The notes beneath the pieces are model-generated. The model saw only the letters and a program-made list of their open reading frames with translations. It had not been told where the DNA came from and made no database searches. A stretch of 64,000 bases of DNA from Panorpa germanica (lineage: Eukaryota > Arthropoda > Insecta > Mecoptera > Panorpidae): NCBI GenBank assembly GCA_963678705.1, contig OY783204.1, forward strand, positions 11,728,759 to 11,792,758, given 5' to 3'. Positions 46,756 to 59,878 of the stretch are shown here, piece by piece (positions within the stretch are counted from its first letter, which is position 1; every line of letters begins with the position of its first letter). Position numbers and translations under genes: made by a program.

Positions 46756-47514
46756 AAATTCTATATAGTCTTATGGTATGCGACAAGTTATATTTTTTTT
46801 GCGTTATAATGGTATAGTGTGATGCTTCATAAACGATAAGTCACAATTTCCAAGAAAACCGCATATATTGTTCACTTATAACATTAATACACTCTCTTTA
46901 GTATTAGGAAACTCGCTTTTATATAAACTAATTGTTATGTTTTAATATTATTTATAGTTAATGTTAATCGACTTTCTTGATAGTTTAAAGCAACCTTTTG
47001 TCTTCCGTATATTTGTTGTGTTTATATAATGTCTTCCTTATATAGCTCTACAGATTTCTTAAATTTCTTAACCAGTTGATGTTTTAGCACTAACACTAAC
47101 CTAATTAGTATCACTTTCTTTGTCTAACGCACTTATTAATGCCATATTTTAAAAACGACAAAGTTACAGTTTTGAGGTTATGTTCATAAGATCGCGTGTA
47201 CGCGTCATATATATATAGTTATATTTTTCAACACTAGTTTCAAACTGTCAAACTTTTGTAAAAACACTGACTTTAGGGTAAATGAACACAAAATTAAAAC
47301 AAACTTAAATACTTTTCTTCGGAAAGAGTATTCAAAAAAAAATACATTTAATTTTTTTCCGTAATTAATTTCTCACTTTTTATCATTTTCTTCTCCTAAA
47401 GTAGCAGGAGCCGATCAGTACATACACAGTAGATAGGGACGACTTGTTTATAAAGCAAAATTAACGTCTTTGTAAACCAATACGTAGTTTTTTTTTTCTG
47501 TTAAGTTCTATCTG

Positions 47515-47935
47515 TCTTGCAAGAGGCAAACAACATTATCTTTGTTTCACTTGAAGATATAGCAATTTTGTGTAGTTTCAAGAAATCACACATTTTATCT
47601 ATAGCAGCTCAAGGACGGCTTTCTAGTTGTTCTCTACGATTTGCACCGTAAAGGATCACTTTATCATCGGCAAAACATACGTTTACACAATATTTCGAGT
47701 GAAAAACACAGTCCTCGTCGAATACCATGTTTCAAAGCTCAGGGCCCATTACGGATCGCTGAGGACAACCATTAGATAGCTGCCTTTTCATGGAACGGTA
47801 ATCGGTTTGTCAAATAATTATTTGACAATGCATATAGTTCTTTATAGCGCAGTAGACGTTTCTAGATGTTTTTGCCGAGCTTATTCTTCTAAGGGCAGTT
47901 GGCCACCAGACATTATCAAACGCACCCACAATTTC
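47515..47935 (-). pseudogene. R1-clade RT fragment, monomer k
   Basis: It is the duplicate of monomer f and carries the same one-base loss next to an intact FADD box. GAFDNV is preserved at its upstream end. Confidence 0.68.
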
Positions 47936-48699
47936 TATAAATTCTATATAGTCTTATAGTATGCGACAAGTTATGTTTTTTTATGCGTTATTTTGGTATA
48001 GTGTGATTGTTTATGAACGATCAGTAACATTTCCAAGAAAACTGCATATCTTGTTTACTTATAACAATTCACACACTCTCTTTAATATTAGGAAACTTGT
48101 TTTTATATAAACTAATTGTTATGTTTTAATATTATTTATAGTTAATGTTAATTGACTTACTTGATAGTTTGAAGCAATCTATTGTCTTCCGTATATTTGT
48201 ATTGTTTATATAAGGTCTTCCTTATATAGCTCTACAGATTTCTTTAATTTCTTAACCAGTTTATGTTTTAGCACTAACACTAACTTAACTTTTATCACTT
48301 TCTTTGTCTATCGCACTTATTAATGTCTTATCTTAAAAACGACAAAGTTATAGTTTTGAGGTTATAATCATAAGACCGCGTGTACGCGTCATATATATAT
48401 AGTTATATTTTTCAACACTAGTTTCGAACTGTTAAACTTTTGTAAAAACACTGATTTTAGGGTAAATTAACACAAAATTAAAACAAACTTAAATTCTTTT
48501 CTTTAGAAAAATATTTATATAATATATTTAATTTTTTTCCGTAATTATTTTCTCACTTTTAATCACTTTTTTCACGTAAAGTAGCAGAAGCCGATCAGTA
48601 TACACACATTAGATAGGGACCATTTGTGTTGCAAAGCAGAAATAACGTCTTTGTAAACCAGTACGTAGTTTTTACTTTTTCTGTTAAGTCCCATCTGTC

Positions 48700-49120
48700 T
48701 TGCCAGAGGCAAGCATCGTCATCTTTGTTTTACTTGAAAATATAGCTATTTTGTGTAGCTTTAAGAAACTACACATTTTATCTATAGCAGCTCAAAAACG
48801 ACTTTTTATTTGTTCTCTACAATTTACACCGATAAGCATTACTTTATCATCGGCAAAACATATGTTTACACAACGTTTCGAGTGAAAAACACAGTCTTCG
48901 TGGAATACCATGTTCCAAAGCTCAGGACCCAATACGGATCGCTGAGGACAACTTTTAGATAGTTGCCTTTTTATGAAACGGTAATTGGTTTGTAAAATTA
49001 TTGTTTGACAGTGAATATAGTTCATCAAAGCGCAGTAGACGTTCCAAGAGGTTTTTGCCAGCCTATTTCTTTGAAGGGCACTTGGCCACAAGACATTATC
49101 AAAGGCACCCTGACTTTCTA
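48700..49120 (-). pseudogene. R1-clade RT fragment, monomer l
   Basis: A 99-codon frame at 48792-49091 is open from the WP of WWP through CPQRSVLGPELWNMVF to FADDKVMLIG. CPQRSVLGP is closer to the R1 consensus than CPQRSVMGP in monomers a and c. This unit is the one without a partner in the 17-22 kb copy. Confidence 0.75.
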
Positions 49121-49884
49121 TAAATTCTATATAGTCTTATGATATGCGATAAGTTATGTTTTTTTTGCGTTACCTTGGTATAGTGTGATTGTTCATGAAC
49201 GATCAGTCACAATTTTCAAAAAATCCGCATATATTGTTCACTTATAACAATGAATACACTCTCTTTAATATTAGGAAACTCGCTTTCATATAAAGTAATT
49301 GTTTTGTTTTAATATTATTTATAGTTATTGTTAATCGACTTACTTGATAGTGGTCAGCAACCTTTTGTCTTCCGTATATTTGTAGTGTTTATATGAGGTC
49401 TTCCTTATATAGGCTCTACAGATTTCTTGAATTTCTTAACCACTTGATGTTTTAGCACTAACACTAACCTAATTAGTATCATTTTCTTTGTCTAACGCAC
49501 TTATTATTGACTTATTTTAAAAACGACAAAGTTACAGTTTTGAGGTTATGTTCATAAGACTGCGTGTACGCGTCATATATATATGGTTATATTTTTCAAA
49601 ACTAGTTTCAAAATGTCAAGCTTTTGTAAATACACTGATTTTAGGGTAAATTAACACAAAATTAAAACAAACCTAAATACTTTTCCTTAGAAAAGGTTTT
49701 CATATAATATATTTAATTTTTTTCCGTAATTAATTTCTAACTTTTAATTACTGTTTTCACCTAAAGTAGCAGGAGCCAAACAGTACACACACAGTCGATA
49801 GGGACCACTTGTGTTGCAAAGCAAAATCAACGTCTTTGTAAACCAATACGCAGTTCTTTCTTTTTCAGTTAAGTCCCATCTGTC

Positions 49885-50655
49885 TTGCCAGAGGCAAGCA
49901 TCATCATCTTTGTTTCACTTAAAGATATAGCAATTTTGTGTAGTTTCAAGAAACTACACATTTTATCTATAGCAGCTCAAGAACGGCTTTTTAGTTGTTC
50001 TCTACTATTTGCACCGACAAGAATTATTTTATCATCGGCAAAACATACGTTTACACAACCTTTCGAGTCAGAAACTTAGTCCTCGTCGAATACCATGTTC
50101 CAAAGCTCAGGGCCCATTACGGTTCGCTGAGGACAATTATTAGATTGTTGCCTTTTTATGGAACGGTAATCAGTTTGTAAAATTATTGTTTGACAATAAA
50201 TAACTATATTTATTGTCAAACATTAATTTTCAGGACAATTATTAGATTGTTGCCTTTTCATGGAACGGTAATCAGTTTGTAAAATTAATGTTTGACAATA
50301 AATAACTATATTTATTGTCAAACATTAATTTTACAATCTGATTACCGTTCCATGAAAAGGCAACAATCTAATAATTGTCCTCAGCGAACCGTAATGGGCC
50401 TTGAGCTTTGGAACATGGTATTCGACGAGGACTAAGTTTCTGACTCGAAAGGTTGTGTAAACGTATGTTTTGCCGATGATAAAATAATTCTTGTCGGTGT
50501 AAATAGTAGAGAACAACTAAAAAGCCGTTCTTGAGCTGCTATAGATATAGCAGCTCTATAGCGCAGTAGACGTTCCTTGAGGTTTTTGCCGGCCTAATTC
50601 TTCGAAAGGCACTTGGCCACCAGACATTATCAAAGGCACCCTGAATTTCTGAATG
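49885..50655 (-). pseudogene. R1-clade RT fragment, monomer m, with inverted second copy
   Basis: It is the duplicate of monomer g. The normal arm keeps FADD here, where g has FAND. The inverted arm lies at 50331-50540 and the remaining normal piece at 50555-50655. Confidence 0.72.
49971..50539. repeat. Long inverted repeat, second copy
   Basis: It has the same 230 bp arms and the same doubled TGTTTGACAATAAATAACTA centre as 18655-19223, with only scattered base changes. Confidence 0.87.
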
Positions 50656-51394
50656 CGACAAGTTATGTTTTTTTGCGTTATCTTGGTATAGTGTGATTGT
50701 TTATGAACGATTAGTCACAATTTCCATGAAAACCGCATATTTTGTTTACTTATAACAATTAATACACTTTCTTTATTATTAGAAAACTTGCTATTATATA
50801 AACTAATTGTTATGTTTTATTATTATTTATAGTTAATGTTAATCGACTTACTTGATAGTGGGCAGCAACCTTTTGTCTTCTGTATATTTGTAGAGTTTAT
50901 ATGAGGTCTTCCTTATATAGCTCTACAGATTTCTTAAATTTCTTAACCAGTTGATGTTTTAGCACTAACACTAACCTAGTTATTATCCCTTTCTTTCTCT
51001 ATCGCACTTATTAATGTCTTATCTCAAAAACGGCAAAGTTACAGTTTTGAGGTTATGTTCATAAGACCGAGTGTACGCGTCATATAGATATAGTTATATT
51101 TTTCAAAACTAGTTTTGAACTGTCAATCTTATGTAAATACACTGGTTTTAGGGTAAATTAACACAAAATTAAAACAAACTTAAATACTTTTCCTTAGAAA
51201 AGGTATTCATATAATATATTTAATTTTTTTCCGTAGTTAATTTCTTGCTTTTAATTACTTTTTTTACCTAAAGTAGCAGGAGCCAATCAGTACACACACA
51301 GTAGATAGGGATTACTTGTGTTGCAAAGAAAAATTAACGTCGTTGTAAACCAATACGTAGTTCTTCCTTTTTCTGTTAAGTCCAATCTGTCTAG

Positions 51395-51805
51395 CCAGAG
51401 GCAAGCATCATCATCTTTGTTTTACTTAAAGATATAGCCATTTTGTGTAGCTTTAAGAAACTACACATTTTATTTATAGCAGCTCAAGAACGGCTTTCTA
51501 GTTGTTCTCTACTATTTGCACCGACAAGAATTACTTTATCATCATCAAAACATACGTTGACACAACCTTTCGAGTGAGAAACACAGTCCTCGTCGAAAAC
51601 CATGTTCCAAAGCTCAGGGGCCATTACGGATCGCTGAGGACAACCTTTAGATAGTTTCCTTTTCCTGAAACGGTAATCAATTTGTAAAATTAATGTTTGA
51701 CAATAATTATAGTTCTTTATAGCGCACTAGACGTTCCTAGAGGTTTTTGCCGGCCTAATTCTTCGAAGGGCACTTGACCACCAGACATTATTAAAGGCAC
51801 CCTGC
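51395..51805 (-). pseudogene. R1-clade RT fragment, monomer n
   Basis: It is the duplicate of monomer h, sharing the FDDD box and the TGACCACCAG change near 51775. Confidence 0.68.
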
Positions 51806-52575
51806 ATTTCTATAAATTCTATATAGTCTTATAATATGCCACAAGTTATGTTTTTTTTGCGTTATCTTGGTATAGTGTGATTGTTCAAGAACGATCAGTC
51901 ACAATTTCCAAGAAAACCGCATATATTGTTCACTTATAACAATTAATACACTCTCTTTAATATTAGGAAACTGGCTTTTATATAAACTAATTGTTATGTT
52001 TTAATATTATTTATAGTTATTGTTAATCGACTTACTTGATAGTTTGAAGCAACCTTCTGTCTTCCGTATATTTGTAGTGTCTATATGAGGTCTTCCTTAT
52101 ATAGCTCTACAGATTTCTTGAATTTCTTAACCAGTTGATGTTTAACACTAACACTAACCTAATTAGTATCACTTTCTTTGTCTAACGCACTTATTAATGT
52201 CTTATTTTAAAAACGACAAAGTTACAGTTTTGCGGTTATGTTCATAAGACCGTGTGTACGCGTCATATATATATATAGTTATATTTTTCAATACTAGTTT
52301 CGAACTGTAAAACTTTTGTAATAACACTTAATTTAGGGAAAATGAACACAAAATTAAAACAAACTAAAATACTTTTCTTTAAAAAAGTATTCATATAATA
52401 TATTTAATTTTTTTCCGTAATAAATTTTTAACTTTTATTCACTTTTTTCACCTAAAGTAGCAGGAGCCGATCAGTACACACACAGTAGATAGGGACCACT
52501 TGTGTTGCAAAGCAATATTAACGTCTTTGTAATCCAATACGTAGTTCTTCCTTTTTCTGTTATGTCCCATCTGTA

Positions 52576-52995
52576 TTGAGAGAGGCAAGCTTCATCATCT
52601 TTGTTTTACGTGAAAATATAGCCATTTTGTGTAGATTTAAGAAACTACACATTTTATCTATAATAGCTCAAGAACGGCTTACTAGTTGTTCTCTACTATT
52701 TGTACCGACACTGATCACTGTATCATCGGCAAAATATACGTTTACACAACCTTTCGAGTGAGAAACACAGGCCTTGTCGATTACCATGTTTTAAAGCTTA
52801 GGGCCCATTATGAATCGCTGAGTACAACCATTAGATAGTTGCCATTTCATATAATGGTAATCGGTTTGTAAAATTATTGTTTGACAATGAATATAGTTCT
52901 CCATAGCGCAGTAGAAGTTCCAAGATGTTTTTGCCAGCCTAATTCTTCGAAAGGTACTTGGCCACAAGACATTATCAAAGGCACCCTGACTTTCT
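52576..52995 (-). pseudogene. R1-clade RT fragment, monomer o
   Basis: It is the duplicate of monomer i, with FADDTVI and the same diverged segment at 52800-52860. A 66-codon plus-strand frame at 52881-53081 is a shadow. Confidence 0.68.
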
Positions 52996-53456
52996 ATAAA
53001 TTCTATATAGTCTTATGGTATGCGACAAGTTATGTTTTTTTTGCGTTATCTTGGTATAGTGTGATTGTTTATGAACGATAAGTCACAATTTCCATGAAAA
53101 CTGCATATTTTGCTTACTTATAACAATAATTACACTTTCTTTATTATTAGGAAACTTCCTATTATGTAAACTAATTTTTATGGTATATTATTATTTATAG
53201 TTAATATTAATCGACTTACTTGATAGTGGGCAGCAACTTTTTGTCTTCCGTATATTTGTAGAGTTTATATGAGGTCTTCCTTATATAGCTCTACAGATTT
53301 CTTGAATTTCTTAACCAGTTGATGTTTTAGCACTAACGCTAACCTAGTTATTATTCCTTTCTTTGTCTATCACACTTATTAACGTCTTATTTCAAAAATT
53401 AAAAAGTTACTGTTTTGAGGTTATGTTCATAAGACTGCGTGTACGCGTCATATATA

Positions 53457-56400
53457 TCATCTACTTATTATAATGTTCGTAATGTTCCAATTTAACATGG
53501 AAAACCCATAAGAACTCATAGATATTTATATATATAGAGCGTTATATAGAGCGTTATATATATATATATCCGGTAACAAAATCGTATATGGTATCTTCTA
53601 AACGGCGCCTACAAAGTTTTTTAAATTTTGATATTATGTAAAGGACGAATTTCTAAGACTTTTAACGTCCCTGAATTTTTCCCTGAATTTCCGTGGAAAA
53701 ACTTATACTGGAAAAACTGGAAAATATGAAAAAATACTTTTGCTAATATCTGACGAACTAGAAAAGATATAAAACTGAAATTTGGTGTGTGTATTGAGAT
53801 CATAATTGTGCACATTTGCCAATAGTTGGAAATTGGAAATTTAAGTTCAGTAGCGGCGCGAATTTTTGGGGGCAATGTTAGAATAGAGTTAGGACGTTGA
53901 AATTTATTATGTAGGCTCGCTGTAGACAGTTATTAATGAAAAAAAATAAACAGCCCCAAATTTCTAGTGGCGGCGGTAGTTGAGACAGTAAAAGCCAGAA
54001 ATATTGAAAATGTAGTATTATAACTTAGGGTATGTATGGAGACACTAATTGCGCATGTTTGCCAATAATTAGATTACCAAAATTTTAATTCAGTAGCGGC
54101 GTGATTTTTTGGGGGCAATATCGCAACAGAGCTAGAACGTTGATATTTGGAATATGGGCCCTATATAGAGTGTCATTAGAGACAAACTATAAAAAACTGC
54201 AACTTTCCAGAGGCGGCGGGCGCGGGGGGCGAAAAACCAGAAATATGAAATATATAGAGATAAAGGGCTATAGTTCAAAAAATATGTTCTTAGATACAAA
54301 TAAAATAGATCCCCGTGCTAAAATTTAACAAACTTGTTCAGTAGCGGAGGTTTGTGAGGGGTACTAATGCTAAAATATAAATACAAAGCTGAAATTTAGT
54401 ATGCAGAAATAGATTGACCTATTTATTACGAAAATATAAAAAAACTACATTTTATTTGATGCAACATTAGAGTGGGGGGTGATAAACCGAGTATAAGAAC
54501 AATATAGTGGTAGAACGATGATATTTTGCATGTAGAATATTAAATAGAAGCTAAATAGTTCACTACAAGTCAGATATTCAAATTAAATTCAGTAGTAGAA
54601 ATGGATTGATTTTTGGTGCGTTTGTTGTGCTGTAAAATCAAACAGGAGTGAGAGGTATAGGGGGGAAATAGTTAACAGCCCCAAATATCAAAAAATAGAA
54701 AAAGTGAAAAAAATAGAAACTATGCACGTGCATATTTGCGAAAATAAATTTAACCTAAGTAGCGGCGTGAAATTGGGGAAGTGGGGGCGGGAAAAAGCAT
54801 TGCCAAAGAACTCAATTTTGAAATTTCGATCATTTATAAAAGTAGGGGTAGATAAAGGTAGTGAGAGTTGTTACGAGAAAAATAGATTGCTATGCCTAAA
54901 ATTTGATAATTTTATTTCAGGAGCGGGGATTAATGGGGAGACTAATATTATAACGTAAATATAAATACGAAATATAGAGTGTAAGATTACAGTACAGTTT
55001 TAATCATATAAATGAATTGCTGTAATAGCGAATTGGTAGTGTCTGATTGGAGAAGAGTGTGGCGCTGAGGTTCAGTTCTAAGTAACAGTGGTGTTACAAG
55101 TAGTGGCGGTAGATTATAATGGCTCTGGGAGGTAACCGTATTGCAGAATATGTGCTTTGGTGCTGAAAGTGAGGGTGGCGGGGTATGGGGATTGAATCGA
55201 AAGTGCAATAACGGTAAGGAAAAGGCCTAGAGATGAGATTATTAGGAGCGAACTGCTAGACTTTCTTAAAAACATAAATGAATTGATGTAATTAGTAGGT
55301 TTACATTGAAATTAGTGAAAATTTTATAAAAGATTTATCTTATCGAATAATTATTAAAAAATAATGTACTTCTAAGGATGAAATTTAGTATGCAGGTTGC
55401 CAGTAAAGTATTAATTTGGAAAACTAATTGTTAAGAGATTAGTATGCAGGGGGTGGAAGCGCAGGATTATTTAATGATTGCGCTAAACGGGGGGGGTATA
55501 GGAAAGTGCCCTATTAAGCGATGATGTTCAGTTAAGCTGTAGTGTTGCAAATGGGCGCATTATGGCAAAGGTGCAGATGATTACATTTAAAAGTGCGAGA
55601 ACGATACAGAGCATGGAGCCAAGAGGTGATTGATGTTTAAGGGCGGGGCAGTGGACATTGTTCAATACTGTGCTTCATTATGGTATATGATAATTTTACG
55701 CAGCGGGGGCGCTGTGAAAGTACTCTAAGGACCGACGATGCTCAGGGGAGAAGCGATGCAGAGTGCTAAAAGTAGGAGGCGCTTCATGGCAGAAGTTTAG
55801 AGGAATCAAATTAAAAGTTCGGAAACGTAAGAGACCATGGAGCCAACAGGTGAAGATTGGGATTTATGGGCGGGGGCACTGGAGACTGGTCAATACAGTG
55901 CTTTATTAATGTAAGTAAAGGAATTATAACAAAATAATATTTTGCATTTTATTTGTGATATATACAGCAGACTTGGAGGGGGTAATGGAAAGAGAACAAG
56001 ATGGGGGGGTGCTAATAGGAAGACACTACAAGATTTAGACTTTAGCATACGCTGACGATATAGTCCTGTTGGCAAAAAGGGAAGGAGAGCTGCAGGAGAT
56101 GGCTCACCGGCTAGGGAGTTATATAGACAGGAAAGGACTAGAGTTAAATGTGGAAAAGACAAAAATTATGGTATTTAAAAAAGGGGGTGGAAAAAGAAGA
56201 CATAAAAGGTGGAAATAAAAGACAGAGAACATTGAGGAAGTAGAAGAATTTAAATATCTGGGCTACACTTTTAAAAAGAATAATGGAGAAGAGGCTCAAA
56301 TAAGGGAGGTAGCAAAGAAGGCGGAGCTAGCAATGCGACGGGTATAGGGACTAGGGGAAAAGGTATTTGGAGGGGACATACAAAAGAGAATATGGATGTT

Positions 56401-57338
56401 TGATAGACTGATAGCCAGTATGATGTTGTATGGAGCAGAGGTTTGGGGGTGGAAGGAGCAAGAAAAGTTGGAAAGAATACAGGTGAGATATATTAAATGG
56501 TTACTAGGGCTAAACAGGTGCACGCCAGGATACATGACTATGGAGGAGCTAAAATGGGATAAGATACGAATTAAAACAGGGGAAAGAGCAGTAAAATACG
56601 AGGAGAAATTGAACAGAGCGGAAAGCAAAAGTTTAAAGAAAATAATAGGGGATAGCATAAAGAATGGGGGAGAGGAGGTACAAAAAAGAGAAAATAGTAC
56701 TTTGAATGTAATGGAATGGCGATCGAGGAGGCAGAGAGGAGAAGAGAAGGAGGCGCAAGTGTGGAAGAGGAGCTAAGGAGAAGGGATAAGGAGATACAAC
56801 AGCAGGAGAGAATGGGAAAAATAGAAAAAAGTAACTACAATAAAAGATATAAAATGTTATAAGAAAATACTGTGCCTCAGTACCTTATAGAAAAAGACAT
56901 AAAACATATAAGAAGAACAGCAAGGTTTAGATTGGGAAATGAGGAAAAAGGAAACAGATACTGGGAAAAGCGTGAGGTAAAAAAGTGTAGAGTGTGCGGA
57001 GCGGAGGACGAAACACTGGAGCACATTAAGTTTGAGTGTAAGGAAAAAGTACTAGCGAAAGGAATATTAACCAGCTATTAAAGGGAGGCAGTGAAGGAAA
57101 GAGGTAGATGGCGAAAATAGTAAGAAGGAAAGGAAAAACAGAAGAATAAATAAGTTGGTGGAGAATAATGTAAATTTAGTTGTAAGTTGAAGTATATGAA
57201 ATGTATTAAGAATGTAGATTGTAAAGCCGAAAGGCGAACAATAAACAATATTTCAGGATTATTTTCTATTTATCAAATAACTTTTATTTATTCACAAATA
57301 TTAAATACACGTCGCTTTGCGACGGGGCGAAGCGCTAG
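53457..57338 (+). mobile_element. Helitron H1', duplicate of H1
   Basis: The ends match H1: TCATCTACTTATTATAATG at 53457 and the hairpin plus CTAG at 57335-57338. Compared with H1 it lacks about 50 bp of ATAAATATAAA-type sequence near 54425, and it differs by scattered substitutions elsewhere. Confidence 0.87.
55965..57255 (+). pseudogene. 5'-truncated non-LTR retrotransposon inside H1'
   Basis: It is the counterpart of 24690-25980, with YADDIVLLAKREGEL near 56049, YGAEVWGWKE near 56430, and the C-terminal finger near 56985. The lesions are only partly shared. A TAG just before the YADD region (near 56036) is unique to this copy, whereas the stop at 25407 of the other copy is a Gln codon here, so the frame from 56396 runs 126 codons. 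The shared stops (after HKRWK and MRRV) predate the duplication. Confidence 0.83.
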
Positions 57339-58116
57339 TCATCATATATTATCATATATTATAATGTTCCAGGTGTTTGAATCTATGTTTATATTCTTAT
57401 ATGTTTGGTACTGAATTTTGTATGGCAGCGCGAAAACGGCTCCGGCGATCTTTTTAAAAATTTCCTATTTCGTAGAGAAAAAAATTCTAAGACTTTTGGC
57501 TTCCCCGGATTTTTCCCTAAATTTCCTGGAAACCCGTAATTTTGGAAAAACTGGAAAATTCGAAAAAATACTTTTGCAAAAATCTGACGAACTAGAAAAG
57601 ATAGAAAACTGAAATTTGGTATGTGTATTGAGATTATAATTGTGCACATTTTCCAATATTTGGAAATTTGAAATTTGAGTTCAGTAGCGGCGCGAATTTT
57701 TGAGGGCAATGTTAGAATAGAATTAGGACGTTCAAATTTAATATGTAGGCTCGCTGTAGACAGTAAATAATGAAAAAAAATTAACAGCCCCAAATTTCCA
57801 GTGGCGGCGGGAGTTGAGACAGTAAAAGCCAAAAATATTGAAAATGTAGTATTATAACTTAGGGTATGTATTAAGACACTAATTGCGCATGTTTGTCAAT
57901 AATTGGATTACCAAAATTTTAAATCAGTAGCGGCGTTATTTTTTGGGGGCAATGTTGCAACAGAGCTAGAACGTTGATATTTGGAACGTGGGCCCTATAT
58001 AGAGTGTCATTAAAGACACACTATAGAAAATTGCAACTTTCCAAAGGCGGCGGGCGCTGGGGGCCAAAGACCAGAAATATGAAATATATAGAGATAGGGC
58101 TATAGTTTAAAAAATA
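57339..58116 (+). mobile_element. Helitron H2', 5' portion
   Basis: It is the duplicate of H2, abutting CTAG of H1' and ending at GTTTAAAAAATA. The open frame on the minus strand at 57389-57832 (147 codons) is a chance frame shared, in part, by all copies of this 5' region. Confidence 0.78.
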
Positions 58117-58164
58117 TCCTATATTATAATGTTCCAACTGTTTGAATGTATTCTTATATTCTTA
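58117..58164 (+). mobile_element. Helitron H3', head only
   Basis: It is the duplicate of H3. It is followed here directly by H6', whereas in the first block H4 and H5 come next. Confidence 0.7.
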
Positions 58165-58949
58165 TCATCATCATCATCATATATTATAATGTCCCAGGTG
58201 TTTGTTTATATTCTAATATTCTTATGATCTTATATGTTTGGTACTGAATTTTGTATGGCAGCGCGAAAACGGCTCCGGCGATCTTTTTAAAAATTTCCTA
58301 TTTCGTAGAGAAAAAAATTCTAAGACTTTTGGCGTCCCCGGATTTTTCCCTGAATATCCTGGAAACCCGTAATTTTGGAAAAACTGGAAAATTCGAAAAA
58401 ATACTTTTGCAAATATCTGACGAAGTAAAAAAAAAAGAAAACTGAAATTTGGTATGTGTATTGAGATTATAATTGTGCACATTTTCCAATAGTTGGAAAT
58501 TTGAAATTTGAGTTCAGTAGCGGCGCGAATTTTTGAGGGCAATGTTAGAATAGAGTTAGGACGTTCAAATTTAATATGTAGGCTCGCTGCAGACAGTAAT
58601 TATTGAAAAAAAATAAACAGCCCCAAATTTCCAGTGGCGGCGGGAGTTGAGACAGTAAAAGCCAAAAATATTGAAAATGTAGTATTATAACTTAGGGTAT
58701 GTATTAAGACACTAATTGCGCATGTTTGCCAATATTTGGATTACCAAAATTTTAATTCAGTAGCGGCGTGATTTTTTGGGGGCAATGTCGCAACAGAGCT
58801 AGAACGTTGATATTTGGACCGTGGGCCCTATATAGAGTGTCATTAAAGACACACTATAGAAAATTGCAACTTTCCAGAGGCGGCAGGCGCTGGGGGCCAA
58901 AGACCAGAAATATGAAATATATAGAGATAGGGCTATAGTTTAAAAAATA
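58165..58949 (+). mobile_element. Helitron H6', 5' portion
   Basis: The head TCATCATCATCATCATATATT leads into sequence matching H6 (41299-42080). TTCTAATATTCTTATG near its start agrees with H5 and not with H6, which hints at exchange between H5 and H6. Confidence 0.77.
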
Positions 58950-59005
58950 TCCTATATTATAATGTTCCAACTGTTTGAATCTATTCTTATATTCTTATAT
59001 TCTTA
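58950..59005 (+). mobile_element. Helitron H7', head only
   Basis: This 56 bp head matches H7 and is followed by the head of H8'. Confidence 0.7.
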
Positions 59006-59878
59006 TCCTATATTATAATGTTCCAACTGTTTGAATCTATTCTTATATTCTTATATGTTTATATGTTTGGTACTGAATTTTGTATGGCAGCGCGAAAACG
59101 GCTCCATCAATGTTTTTAAAAATTTCCTATTTCGTAGAGAAAAAAATTCTAAGACTTTTGGTGTCCCCAGATTTTTCTCTGAATTTCCTGGAAACCCGTA
59201 ATTTTGGAAAAACTGGAAAAAAATTGAGTCCTTTTTTGCTGTATCACTTTTAATTCGTAAAAGATAGAAAGTTGAAATTTTGCATGTGTATTAAGGTATT
59301 CAAAGCTGACATTTTTCAAAAATTAGAAATTTAAAAATTGACAAAGGGGGGGTTAAAGAAATTCGGGGGCCCGGTAGGGAACTTTATAGAAAGTTTATAT
59401 TCTGGATTTTAGAATAATTAAGTATAGTATTCATAAAAAAAAATTTTAAATTTCAAAATTTTATTTGGGGGCACAGGGGCAGTATTTGCCGAGAGTAAAA
59501 ATTGTGCTAGAAATTTGAAATTTTGTATATAAGCTAACCTTGGTACCTTATTTACGAATCGAAAAAAAAAATCCCAAATTTTGAAAAAAAGTTGGTCCAA
59601 TAACGAATAAATTGAAAATATTTTATATTTTGTTGAAAAAAATATATTTTTTTAGTCAATTTATATGTGTTAATGTATATGTGTGCGAGTTTATTATTTC
59701 AATTTAAAAATAGAGTTAAATATAATATGTAATTACAAATTATTTTATTGGATTCAAATGATACACGCCAAAAAGAACCTTTGTGACGAGGGTTAACTGT
59801 GGTGGAATTTAAATTTTTACATGAAGTTCAAGTTACACACAAAAGACAGACGTCGCTTGCGACGGTGGTAAAAGCTAG
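59006..59878 (+). mobile_element. Helitron H8', short non-autonomous element
   Basis: It is 873 bp and ends with GTCGCTTGCGAC and CTAG at 59875-59878. The hairpin is intact here, while H8 has one change. It is followed by TATAGTTATATTTTTC of the satellite, as H8 is. Confidence 0.87.

Larger units (their letters stand above)
46083..53456. repeat. R1-bearing satellite array, segment C
   Basis: It resumes at ACTGATTTTAGGG, in phase with the monomer interrupted at 22141 and 43072. Markers lie at 47176, 48360, 49544, 51051, 52234 and 53419, giving units of 1,184, 1,184, 1,507, 1,183 and 1,185 bp. Units at 47176, 49544, 51051 and 52234 pair with those at 17045, 18229, 19737 and 20919; the unit at 48360 has no partner. 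Confidence 0.93.
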
